Positions 3,965-11,064 of a stretch of DNA of 11,064 nucleotides are shown piece after piece. The notes below the pieces were generated by a model. That model saw only the letters and a list, made by a program, of their open reading frames with translations. It was not told the DNA's origin and did not search any database. Source of the stretch: Palsa-1400 sp036008545. GTDB lineage: Bacteria; Verrucomicrobiota; Verrucomicrobiia; Limisphaerales; Palsa-1400. Positions within the stretch are counted from its first letter, which is position 1, and every line of letters starts with the position of its first letter. Where the stretch lies: assembly GCA_036008545.1 (NCBI GenBank), contig DASYNM010000260.1, positions 1-11,064 of the forward strand, written 5' to 3'. A program made the position numbers and the translations under genes.

Positions 3965-6670
3965 TCAACGTCCGCACTGTCGGATAAGATTTTCCACTAG
4001 CCGCGTAAAACCTTCCTCGTCACCCAGCGCCTCCAAAGAGATATGCATACGGTAACGCCAATAGAAGTTGGTCACGCCCGGCACATTAATTCGCTCCGCA
4101 TCCACGTCAGGGCGGCGCAGAGCGGCGTCCATGCCCAGCAAATCCTGCAATTGAAAAATGCTCCACACCGCCGGCGAATCCAAATGCTGCCGGACTATTT
4201 CCCGACTGATCCACGGCTCGCATTCGGTGGGCGCCGGACCGGCTTGACGCAGCTCCTGGTTGAAAAAAATTTGCGTGCGGTTCTTGTCCTCCAGCCACCA
4301 GCCGCGCAGCGTGCTCATGTCATGCGTCGCGGGCGTGACAACGCTCAAGTACGGCGCATCGGCCGGACGCGAGAAATCCATGTTCATGGCCTTCGGCATG
4401 CGTTGAATTTCCAGGCTCAACAGGCCGAGTTGTTTCATCACCTCGGGCACACAAGCCGGAACCATCCCCAAATCTTCGCCGCAGATCAGCATGTTCGTAA
4501 CGCGTTTGAGCGCGGGCAATTTCTGCAGCGCCTCGCGCCTCCAAAAGTCGTCCTGCCGCCGGAAAAAATAATCGACGCACAAGTCCCGCAGCCGCGCTTG
4601 CGTGGCCTGATCCAATTGTCGGAAGGAAGCCGTTTGCTCGATGCCCAATCGAAAATGAAATTGCGCGCCCGCGCTGCCCGGAACGTCAATCAGCAGCACA
4701 TTGCTGATCAAATCGAACAACCCCACTTGCAGCCGCTCGTCGCGCTTCTGTTCTGGCAACGAGGCAAAATATTTTGCCACGTCGCGTTGCGTCGCAAATT
4801 CCGGCTTGAGCGAATACGTTCCGCGCAAGGCGGGATCCAGGAATTGGCGTCGCACGATCTCGGCGCGCTCGCCGAATACCTCGCGCAGCACGGCGTCGTT
4901 GATGAAGGGCCGGGCGAATCGTTCGTAGTCAAACAAAATGCCGCGCGCGGCGAATTCGCCGACCTGCACCGGTATGGCGGGCACGAAATATCCGAGGATG
5001 CCCTCGACCGCGTGGCGCGGAATGCTCCAGATGCGAAAGAAACCCAGAATGTGGTCGACGCGAAAGGCGTCAAAATAAAAACTCATCTGCGCCAGGCGGC
5101 GCTTCCACCAATCGAATCCGTCCTGCCTCATGCGCGGCCAGTTGTAAGTGGGAAATCCCCAATTTTGTCCCTTGGCGGCGAAAGGGTCCGGCGGCGCGCC
5201 TGCTTGCATGTCAGTGTGAAACCGTTCCGGCTGCTGCCAGACATCGGCGCTGTGAGGCGAAACGCCGATGGCAATGTCGCCTTTCAATATCAAGCCATGG
5301 GCCTGCACCTGGTCAGCAGCTTCGCGCAGTTGGAGATGCAGATGATATTGGATGAAGCTATGAAAATCGATTTCCTCGCGGGCGGCGGCATCACCCGCGG
5401 CCAACGCGCGGATCTTCGCCGCGTCATAAACACGATGTTGCGGCCATTGATTGAAATCCGCCGTCCCGAACTTGTCGCGCAAAAAACAAAAGGCCGCGTA
5501 GGGCGCGAGCCAATGTTCGTTCTCTTCGCAAAACTTGCGATAGTCGGCGCTGGCCAAAATGTTTTCACGTTGCGCGGGAAAAATCTTCCGCACAAAAGCC
5601 AGCTTGGCTTTCATCACCGCTTCATAATCAACCGTCGCCAGCGCGTTGAGTTGTTGGCGCTGCCCGGCCAGGCTTTCGAGCAAAGATGCGTTGTCGCTTC
5701 CGGCCACGCGGTCCAAATTCAGATAGAGCGGATGGAGCGCAAAGGCGGAGATCGCGGCGTATGGATAGGAATCCATCCAAGTGTGCGATGCGCTGGTATC
5801 ATTGACAGGCAGGATTTGAATCAGCTTGAGTCCGGCGCGGCGCGCCCAATCAGCCAGCAGCGGCAAATCCAAAAATTCACCCACGCCGAAACTTCTTTCG
5901 CTGCGCAGGCTGAACACCGGGATGGATACGCCTGCGCCGCGCCACAACGCCCTCGGGACGCGCGCGAAACCATCGTTGACAATCACCTGGCCGCCCGGTG
6001 CGGCGGCTTCGGAGAGCACGCGATTGGAACCATCCTCATAACGAACAAAGGCGTTTCGTTCGAGATCATAGACGCCGTATTTATAAGCGATGGGAAACGA
6101 TTCCTTCGCAAGGACGAGTTGAACACTAAAGCCTCCGTTCTCCCCGCTGCGGCGCAGCAAGACCGGCTCGGCCTGATTCCAGCCGCCCAAGGCGGGAATG
6201 TTGCCCAGCAGGCATATCGTCTGTCCCTTCGGCAGCAACGGCGCTTTGACGCGGAACGAATGAGTCGCGCTGACGGGCGGATTGACGCGGACGGATTCTT
6301 CCGCCGCCGGCAACAAAACTTTCTTAAACGGTTCAGTGGAAAAAATGTTTTCGACCGTGCCCAGATCGTTCCAGGAATCAATGACGAGGTTGTGACCGCG
6401 GCCCAAGGTGGCCAGGTCAAGTTTTCGGTCCCCGCCAAAATCTTCAGTGACGGAGGCATCCGGATCTCGCATCAAGAAATAATAACTCACCGGCTCTTCG
6501 GGCCGAGGCGTTTCCGGCAGATCGAGGGCCACCTCCCAGAATTCCTCGTTCACATAGCGCAAAGGCAAAGCGCGCTCGGGCTGTCCGCCGCCAAGCAACG
6601 GGTGTTCGCCGCACAGAAAGAGCGTCTGGCCAAAATGCGTGTGGTAACGCAATTGGATAGTCACTTTCAT
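3965..6670 (-). CDS. malQ: 4-alpha-glucanotransferase (GH77), DPE2-like with two CBM20 domains
   Basis: The 901-residue enzyme moves alpha-1,4-glucan units between maltose or maltodextrins and an acceptor glucan, releasing glucose, in the cytoplasm (no signal peptide). Two starch-binding CBM20 domains come first (about 2-105 and 135-238, the second with LLGNIPALGGWN), then the GH77 barrel from about 250. Catalytic residues are visible: nucleophile D539 (FRVDH), acid/base E732 (GEDLG), and D784 (THDMSTLRGWW). The 'GAPPDPFAAKGQNWGFPTYNW' region (491-511) and 'GDIAIGVSPHSADVW' are family hallmarks. The nucleophile and acid/base are 193 residues apart, against about 47 in short bacterial MalQ, so there is an insertion of roughly 145 residues, the layout of plant DPE2. 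The ATG has no clear Shine-Dalgarno sequence but follows the stop of the transporter fragment by 9 bases, suggesting coupled translation. Its operon context suggests use of maltose or glycogen. Confidence 0.93.
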   Translation of the reverse strand: MKVTIQLRYHTHFGQTLFLCGEHPLLGGGQPERALPLRYVNEEFWEVALDLPETPRPEEPVSYYFLMRDPDASVTEDFGGDRKLDLATLGRGHNLVIDSWNDLGTVENIFSTEPFKKVLLPAAEESVRVNPPVSATHSFRVKAPLLPKGQTICLLGNIPALGGWNQAEPVLLRRSGENGGFSVQLVLAKESFPIAYKYGVYDLERNAFVRYEDGSNRVLSEAAAPGGQVIVNDGFARVPRALWRGAGVSIPVFSLRSERSFGVGEFLDLPLLADWARRAGLKLIQILPVNDTSASHTWMDSYPYAAISAFALHPLYLNLDRVAGSDNASLLESLAGQRQQLNALATVDYEAVMKAKLAFVRKIFPAQRENILASADYRKFCEENEHWLAPYAAFCFLRDKFGTADFNQWPQHRVYDAAKIRALAAGDAAAREEIDFHSFIQYHLHLQLREAADQVQAHGLILKGDIAIGVSPHSADVWQQPERFHTDMQAGAPPDPFAAKGQNWGFPTYNWPRMRQDGFDWWKRRLAQMSFYFDAFRVDHILGFFRIWSIPRHAVEGILGYFVPAIPVQVGEFAARGILFDYERFARPFINDAVLREVFGERAEIVRRQFLDPALRGTYSLKPEFATQRDVAKYFASLPEQKRDERLQVGLFDLISNVLLIDVPGSAGAQFHFRLGIEQTASFRQLDQATQARLRDLCVDYFFRRQDDFWRREALQKLPALKRVTNMLICGEDLGMVPACVPEVMKQLGLLSLEIQRMPKAMNMDFSRPADAPYLSVVTPATHDMSTLRGWWLEDKNRTQIFFNQELRQAGPAPTECEPWISREIVRQHLDSPAVWSIFQLQDLLGMDAALRRPDVDAERINVPGVTNFYWRYRMHISLEALGDEEGFTRLVENLIRQCGR

Positions 6671-6679
6671 GCGCCAATG

Positions 6680-6859
6680 TTAAACCGCCGCAGACTTTTC
6701 ATCCACCCACTGTGCCAGCACTGCCGCCAGCAGCAAGAAAACGCCTCCGGCCATCACGGCATAAACCAGACTGCCTCCAAGGTAGTACTTCACCAGCGGA
6801 CCAAAGGTGAGCGCGGCGATGATTTCTGGAAGCACACTGAAGAAATTGAAAATGCCCAT
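6680..6859 (-). pseudogene. C-terminal remnant of an MFS sugar transporter
   Basis: A 59-codon frame (ATG at 6859-6857, TAA at 6682-6680) begins MGIFNFFSVLPEIIAALTFG and continues with a second hydrophobic stretch (LVYAVMAGGVFLLLAAVLAQ) and a charged tail, WVDEKSAAV. This matches by eye the last two membrane helices of MFS transporters of the SLC45/GPH-like maltose/sucrose type, which usually read 'YMGIFNFF..P' at that point after some 400 residues. The remainder is absent: an in-frame TGA lies two codons before the ATG, and none of the three frames upstream to 6988 shows transporter sequence. The stop is 9 bases before the glucanotransferase ATG, the usual place for a maltose transporter gene. 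I infer a 5' deletion leaving the 3' end as leader of the enzyme gene; a functional two-helix protein is less likely. Confidence 0.7.
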
Positions 6860-6960
6860 ATTTCTTCAAGGGAGTTTGCTTCTAGTTTGCGCTGTCTGTG
6901 ACAACGAAATTTACGTTACTTCCGAGGCCGCAATTGTACGACCGTATAAACACGCGGCGG

Positions 6961-6999
6961 CTCACCCCTATGGCTCACAGGCTCAGGGTCAGGGGAGAG
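6961..6999. repeat. Imperfect dyad at the end of the prepilin-like gene
   Basis: CTCACCCCT (6961-6969) and AGGGGAGAG (6991-6999) can form a 9-bp stem with one A-A mismatch, spanning the stop codon of the gene at 6989. There is no T-run on the minus strand, so it is at best a weak or factor-assisted terminator. Confidence 0.2.
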
Positions 7000-7870
7000 C
7001 CCGCCAGTTCTCAAGGCGGTAACCGTTCCAGACCCAGACGTAATCGGGGTCATTTTGATCACCGCCCTGCGCATAGTAGTCGAATGTGCCCTGCGCGACA
7101 GCCTGTTCGGTGGCAATGAGTTGCCGATTCAACCAAGGGTGGTCGATAACATGGCCATCGGCAAAAGCGAAGGTGGTAACGATACCGTGAAAAATGGCAA
7201 AATTATCAACCCAGCCTGACAGACCCACGGCCGTGGACCGATTGCAGACCCAGGTTCCTTCGTTGTAGCCTCGTGGATCGGCTTCCTCGATGAACACAAA
7301 CGCCTGGGACGGAGGAGTGACTAGGGATAGCTTGACAAAAGGGATCTGCTCGCCTGTCGGCAAACCGCCGTCAGCCCAATACCCTGGTGGCTCGAAACCC
7401 ATCCCATTGGCCTTGGAGAAACTGACATAGGCCCAGCCATCGCCCACTCTAAAGTTTTCGCGCAAGTCGCCCGGGCAATGAAAGGTCTTGTAATTGGGGG
7501 TGTAAGGGTAAAACAGGCAGGTTTTCTCCAACATCGTTGCCACATCTTGTTCGGCGACCGTGCTCGATATGCCGGTCGGAACGCCCGAATACTCGTAGAA
7601 TCCCGAGCCGCTACCGGTGATTGTTCCAGTAAGGTTAGCGGTTATCTGCATGTTGTCCTTATTATCGCCGGCGTACATGGTGAAGGCCAACATCAACTGG
7701 CGCTCGTTGTTCTGGCAACTGGCCTCCGTAGCCTTGAGTTTGGCCTTGCTTAACGCCGGCAGGAGCATCGCGGCCAAGATAGCAATAATGGCGATGACGA
7801 CCAGCAATTCGATCAAGGTAAACGCGGCCCGCAAGCCCGACTTGGGATAATCCACTGGTGTTGATTTCAT
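6989..7870 (-). CDS. Prepilin-like protein with N-terminal methylation motif and H-X9-DG motif
   Basis: A 293-residue type II/IV pseudopilin-like protein. After a short basic leader comes the prepilin peptidase site RAA16-F17-TLIEL, with Glu at position 5 of the mature chain (E21) and a long hydrophobic helix (17-40) ending in LPALSKAK. The -1 residue is Ala, not Gly, which is common in this lineage. The globular part has 'FHCPGD' (130-135) and H228-X9-D238-G239, the prepilin-type processing-associated H-X9-DG signature abundant in Planctomycetota, Verrucomicrobiota and Lentisphaerota. Such proteins occur in dozens of copies per genome and their role is unsettled, perhaps in extracellular filaments or secretion. 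I chose the ATG at 7870; a TTG 24 codons upstream would give an unusually long leader. There is no strong Shine-Dalgarno sequence. It stands alone, with no pilus genes nearby. Confidence 0.88.
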   Translation of the reverse strand: MKSTPVDYPKSGLRAAFTLIELLVVIAIIAILAAMLLPALSKAKLKATEASCQNNERQLMLAFTMYAGDNKDNMQITANLTGTITGSGSGFYEYSGVPTGISSTVAEQDVATMLEKTCLFYPYTPNYKTFHCPGDLRENFRVGDGWAYVSFSKANGMGFEPPGYWADGGLPTGEQIPFVKLSLVTPPSQAFVFIEEADPRGYNEGTWVCNRSTAVGLSGWVDNFAIFHGIVTTFAFADGHVIDHPWLNRQLIATEQAVAQGTFDYYAQGGDQNDPDYVWVWNGYRLENWRALP

Positions 7871-8039
7871 AGTGATCTTGACTGCTTTGGGCTCAGTCGC
7901 ACGACATGCTCTTATTCTTAACAGGGTTTCGATTCCAGGCAAGCATTTTTTCAGTCAGTATTGAAAATGATGAGGCGGAATCATCGTGTTGCTTCCGGCT
8001 CTTGCAGAGCAAACCGCCCATTAGCAAACGAGCCAGCGC

Positions 8040-8909
8040 TCAAAACTCCCAAGTTACATGGGCGCTCACCTCAAATCGATCAGACCTTCCGTTTAATCCA
8101 ACGGGTATGCCCAAACCAATCTCCATATTCCGCGTTACTCTCCAGAGATAGCCCGGTGTTATATACACGTCGTTTTCCGTGCCGTGATGGTTCCATCGGT
8201 TATTCGCCCAATTGAATTCCAACGTGATTGCTCCATGTGGAAACAGGACGAAAAAACCAGTGCCGAAGTTCAATTCATGCGCGGCAGGTTCCTGGTCGTC
8301 CGTGTTCTTGGGTGTGTTGACGCGCTGCACGAAGCTCGCGCCAATTTCCGTGAAAAATTGCGTGCGATGAAGTTCAGGAAAATCCCGGGCAAAAATCACA
8401 GCCGGTTCGTATTCCAGAAAGCCATCGCTTAAATCGTTGTTGACGTCGCCAAGCGGCACCTGAACGGAAAACCGAGGCGCGATGTGAAACAAGGAATTGC
8501 CGACATTCATGAAACTGTATTGGGTGCCGAGCTCCAAATCGCCGACGCCGCGGACTACGGATTGGTTCCAGGGAAAACGTTGGACCAATGAGTCCCATTC
8601 CGCTTCCACCTGCCAGCGGTTGTTAAGACCATATTCAAGCGCCACGGGAATGGTCCAAGTGTCAACGCCGGTATGATTTTGATAGACAGAGGCCAACTCT
8701 ACTTCCAGTTCTCCCTTCTGCTGGGGATAGACGACATCAGTTTTGAAAAGCTCTTCGATGGGCCTTTTCTCCGTGTTGGTGGACCCAGGGGCATCATCGT
8801 CATCAGCGTGGACTGAGGCGCACGCCAACAAACAAACCGCGACCACCAAGCGACGAAGCCCCCGTCGCCTGGGTTCGGGTTTCTTGCTGCGATTGCCAGG
8901 TGTCGCCAT
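8040..8909 (-). CDS. Outer-membrane beta-barrel protein, MetA/transporter-like
   Basis: The 289-residue protein has a signal peptide with a long basic start (KKPEPRRRGLRR, hydrophobic 21-31, cleavage after V-H-A35 before four Asp). The mature chain alternates polar and hydrophobic residues throughout, has 'GVGDLELGTQYSF' (121-133), and ends in Phe (VSAHVTWEF), the outer-membrane insertion signature. This fits the family of putative transporters near the phenol-degradation MetA protein (Phenol_MetA_deg), a weakly defined group of small barrels. The substrate is unknown and no catabolic genes are nearby. 'LLAC' in the leader resembles a lipobox but has Leu at -2, so signal peptidase I cleavage is preferred. 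A GTG start 20 codons earlier (8969) is possible; I prefer the ATG because the signal peptide then sits closer to the N-terminus, though neither has a good ribosome binding site. It lies 125 bases after the SxtJ-like gene. Confidence 0.75.
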   Translation of the reverse strand: MATPGNRSKKPEPRRRGLRRLVVAVCLLACASVHADDDDAPGSTNTEKRPIEELFKTDVVYPQQKGELEVELASVYQNHTGVDTWTIPVALEYGLNNRWQVEAEWDSLVQRFPWNQSVVRGVGDLELGTQYSFMNVGNSLFHIAPRFSVQVPLGDVNNDLSDGFLEYEPAVIFARDFPELHRTQFFTEIGASFVQRVNTPKNTDDQEPAAHELNFGTGFFVLFPHGAITLEFNWANNRWNHHGTENDVYITPGYLWRVTRNMEIGLGIPVGLNGRSDRFEVSAHVTWEF

Positions 8910-9034
8910 GCGAACACAACAGTAGCCTCGAGCCTTTCCTACAAACAACTTGAAACCAAGACACAACACCCTTCGCGCCGAGCATTGAGCTGCGCGCTTC
9001 TCTCAAATCGCGGGACGACCCGAACGACATAGGA

Positions 9035-9436
9035 CTAGAACAGCCTGTCTAAAGAAGATTTACCCCGGACTTCCGACCAATAACTTTCAGCGCCAGCCCG
9101 GCGGCGGAGATGCAATGGGTCTTTACCCAACAGCCTTAGGAACAGTCCCAGCGGCGTGACCACAATGAAAAAAAGCAACGCGAGGACGACGAACCCCGCC
9201 ATCCGGCTGATGGCAAATCCTAACTTTGCTGAAAAGCGGTAATAGCCCCGAAACAATCGCGGGCGCACCGTCGCGGCCACGACCAGCACGAACAGCAAGC
9301 AGAGTACTAACACCCACACTACTAACGGTAGCACGCGCCGCCAGCGCAGCAGGCTGCTCAGGAGCGCCAGCCCCAGCGCGCTCATCCACGCGGCCTTGCG
9401 CCATTCCTTCGGTTCCTCTTTAAGTTTCAACTTCAT
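9035..9436 (-). CDS. SxtJ-family small membrane protein
   Basis: A 133-residue protein with a charged start (MKLKLKEEPKEWRK) and three hydrophobic spans (about 13-30, 35-57, 72-102). The C-terminal half carries the features I associate with SxtJ: 'RPRLFRGYYRF', 'TPLGLFLRLLGKDPL' and a terminal 'SYW ... LDRLF'. SxtJ is named from the saxitoxin cluster, where it follows the carbamoyltransferase SxtI; its biochemical role is not established. Here the ATG begins 2 bases after the stop of the carbamoyltransferase, so the pair is translationally coupled and the protein probably acts with or anchors that enzyme at the membrane. The open frame extends upstream to 9625, but that part overlaps the carbamoyltransferase in another frame and is rejected. 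A DUF5989/SxtK-type gene, which often follows, is not recognisable downstream. Confidence 0.85.
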   Translation of the reverse strand: MKLKLKEEPKEWRKAAWMSALGLALLSSLLRWRRVLPLVVWVLVLCLLFVLVVAATVRPRLFRGYYRFSAKLGFAISRMAGFVVLALLFFIVVTPLGLFLRLLGKDPLHLRRRAGAESYWSEVRGKSSLDRLF

Positions 9437-9438
9437 TT

Positions 9439-11064
9439 TCAATCGGCTTGCGGCGCCACGCGTCGATCGGCAGGGCGCGCCGGTTGCTCGGCGCGGTCTA
9501 GCAGGAAGTTTCCTATTACCAAATAATCCATCTCTGTGTGGACGAAACACCGGTAGGCGTCCTCCGGCGAGCAAACGATGGGCTCGCCACGCACATTGAA
9601 AGAAGTATTGACCAACACTCCGCACTGGGTGGCGGCTTCAAAACGTAAGAGCAATTCGTAGAGCAGCGGATTGTCCTGGCGTGCCACCGTCTGGATGCGC
9701 GCTGAGTAATCCACGTGCGTGACCGCTGGCAGCGTGGAGCGCGCTTGCTTTAACAAATCCAATCCTTTCACGCCTGACGGCACGGGCAGGCGAAGGGCGG
9801 GCCTTATCGGGGCCACCAGTAGCATGTAGGGCGACTCTTCAGTCAAGTCAAAGTAATCACCAACTCGTTCGCGCCGCACGATAGGCGCGAACGGGCGGAA
9901 GGATTCCCGGAATTTCACCTTCAAGTTCATGACCGATTGCATCTGCGCCGAACGCGCGTCGCCGAGGATCGAACGGTTGCCCAGCGCGCGCGGGCCGAAC
10001 TCCATTCTTCCCTGGACCCAGCCGACAACCTTCCCGGCTTGTAACAAACCTACGGTGGTCGTCAGCAAATCTTCCGTCGTGTTCAGCCGTTTGAATTTAG
10101 CCCCATGGCTGCGCAACGTCGCCTCGATCTCTTCATCAGAGTACTCCGGGCCAAGCAACGCGCCCTGCATCGTGTCGGCCTTTTCCGCCACGAGTCCGGT
10201 TTCGTTTCGTTCTGCGTGCCAGGCGGCAAGCGCGGCGCCCAAAGCGCCTCCGGCGTCACTGGCGGCGGGCTGAATCCAGATGCGCTCGAAAATGCGTTCG
10301 CGCAGAAGCCGCCCGTTGGCTACGCAGTTGAGCGCGACGCCGCCCGCCAGGCAAAGATGCTTCTCCCCGGTCAGAGCGCGAGCGTGGCGTGCCAAACGCA
10401 ACACCACCTCCTCTGTCACAACCTGAATCGAGCGCGCGACATCCATGTGGCGCTGTTCGATAGGCTCCTCCGGCCGACGGGGCGGCCCTCCGAACAGCCG
10501 ATGAAAGCGGCCGTTGGTCATGGTCGTGCCGCGCAGGAAATTGAAGCAGTCCAGATTCATCCAAAACGAACCGTCGGCTTTCAGGTCCAATAATTCGCGC
10601 AGGATCGCTTCGGCGTAAATCGGTTCGCCATAGGGAGCGAGACCCATGAGCTTGTATTCGCCGGAATTGATGCGAAATCCGCAGTAATCCGTAAACGCCG
10701 AGTAGAGCATGCCCAGCGAATGCGGAAAGCGCATCTCCTTCAGCAATTCGATCGTGTCGCCATGCCCGCGGCCGATGGTCGTCGTCGCCCATTCCCCTAC
10801 GGCGTCAATCGTCAGGATGGCCGCCTCGGTGAAGGGCGACGGATAGAAGGCGCTGGCAGCGTGAGCCTGGTGATGCGCTGTGAATTGGATCGGGCAATCG
10901 GCGCTCAGACCCGGCAATTCCTCGCGGATGGTTTTGCGCAAGTCCAATTTACCGCCGAGCCAGTTGGAGACCACTTCCGGAAAGGTCCGCCATCCGCCCG
11001 GCGCGACCGCCAGATAGGTTTCCAGCAGCCGGGTGAACTTCAGCACGGGCTTGTCATAAAAAAC
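9439..11064 (-). CDS. Carbamoyltransferase, NodU/CmcH/TobZ family (N-terminus outside window)
   Basis: 541 residues are visible, entering from the window edge with VFYDKPVLKF; about 70-80 N-terminal residues are missing, judging by the family. These enzymes turn carbamoyl phosphate and ATP into carbamoyl-adenylate and transfer the carbamoyl group to a hydroxyl (Nod factors, antibiotics, saxitoxin). The Kae1-like domain shows 'HHQAHAASAF' (visible residues 64-73, metal-binding His), 'TIDAVGEW' (Asp near 87), 'LAGGVALNCVANGRL' (239-253) and 'SDAGGALGAA' (269-278). The YrdC-like C-terminal domain shows 'GRMEFGPRALGNRSIL' (352-367) and 'VNTSFNVRGEPI' (485-496). No key motif is missing. The C-terminal tail after 'IGNFLLDR' is short and Pro/Arg-rich. 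It is followed after 2 bases by the SxtJ-like gene. The acceptor cannot be inferred; the rest of the operon lies upstream outside the window. Confidence 0.93.
   Translation of the reverse strand, partial: VFYDKPVLKFTRLLETYLAVAPGGWRTFPEVVSNWLGGKLDLRKTIREELPGLSADCPIQFTAHHQAHAASAFYPSPFTEAAILTIDAVGEWATTTIGRGHGDTIELLKEMRFPHSLGMLYSAFTDYCGFRINSGEYKLMGLAPYGEPIYAEAILRELLDLKADGSFWMNLDCFNFLRGTTMTNGRFHRLFGGPPRRPEEPIEQRHMDVARSIQVVTEEVVLRLARHARALTGEKHLCLAGGVALNCVANGRLLRERIFERIWIQPAASDAGGALGAALAAWHAERNETGLVAEKADTMQGALLGPEYSDEEIEATLRSHGAKFKRLNTTEDLLTTTVGLLQAGKVVGWVQGRMEFGPRALGNRSILGDARSAQMQSVMNLKVKFRESFRPFAPIVRRERVGDYFDLTEESPYMLLVAPIRPALRLPVPSGVKGLDLLKQARSTLPAVTHVDYSARIQTVARQDNPLLYELLLRFEAATQCGVLVNTSFNVRGEPIVCSPEDAYRCFVHTEMDYLVIGNFLLDRAEQPARPADRRVAPQAD

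Noticed and set aside
4043..6901. A very long open frame (952 codons) on the plus strand
   Set aside because: It is antisense to the glucanotransferase, whose catalytic motifs are certain. Its product is rich in Arg, Gln, His and Ala, shows no domain, and is the expected by-product of codon bias in a GC-rich gene.
8803..9030. Open frame starting 4 bases after the SxtJ-like stop as a possible SxtK/DUF5989 partner
   Set aside because: The product (starting MSFGSSRDLREARSS) has no hydrophobic helix of the kind these short proteins have and overlaps the barrel protein's signal-peptide codons in another frame.
9437..9625. Upstream extension of the SxtJ-like frame
   Set aside because: It overlaps the conserved C-terminus of the carbamoyltransferase; the ATG at 9436, two bases after that gene's stop, gives a product of the expected length.
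1..11064. CRISPR array, toxin-antitoxin, restriction or other defence system, or prophage
   Set aside because: No regularly spaced repeats, no Cas, nuclease, methylase or integrase motifs, and no small paired toxin/antitoxin genes were seen; the gene content is ordinary metabolism, secretion and envelope functions.

Overview
The window looks like a chromosomal segment of a Verrucomicrobiota bacterium, most likely of the Pedosphaera/Limisphaerales type. This rests on family recognition by eye, not on a search. The pointers are a secreted 'NAVGYINVTLLPGYN' protein followed by a second secreted protein, a prepilin-like protein with an H-X9-DG motif, a two-CBM20 GH77 glucanotransferase, a carbamoyltransferase/SxtJ pair, and gene-poor intergenic DNA with dyad repeats. 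All genes are on the minus strand except one serine hydrolase.

Layout. 1-81 (-) is the start of a secreted protein cut by the window edge; 135-845 (-) is a secreted protein built of two ~100-residue repeats, probably cotranscribed with it. 846-2355 is a 1.5 kb stretch with no convincing gene, lying between divergent genes. It holds a clean terminator-like hairpin on the plus strand (981-1005), a promoter/terminator pair that could bound a small RNA (1739-1912), a perfect 18-bp palindrome (1330-1347), and a repeat element with 21-bp inverted arms (2101-2201). 2356-3444 (+) is a secreted class C beta-lactamase-like serine hydrolase with a good ribosome binding site. It converges on a YCII-family gene (3513-3845, -).

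3965-6670 (-) encodes a large 4-alpha-glucanotransferase of the DPE2-like type. Nine bases ahead of it is a 59-codon frame (6680-6859, -) that reads as the C-terminal end of an MFS sugar transporter. This looks like the relic of a maltose/oligosaccharide uptake and use operon. 6989-7870 (-) is a prepilin-like H-X9-DG protein and 8040-8909 (-) an outer-membrane beta-barrel protein of the MetA/transporter type.

9035-9436 (-) is an SxtJ-family membrane protein and 9439-11064 (-) a carbamoyltransferase whose N-terminus lies outside the window. They are separated by two bases and should act together in O-carbamoylation of an unknown product, perhaps a surface glycan or secondary metabolite.

I found no CRISPR array, tRNA, rRNA, transposase, phage gene or recognisable defence system. 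The most interesting points are the transporter remnant, the DPE2-like enzyme, the carbamoyltransferase/SxtJ pair and the candidate small RNA.
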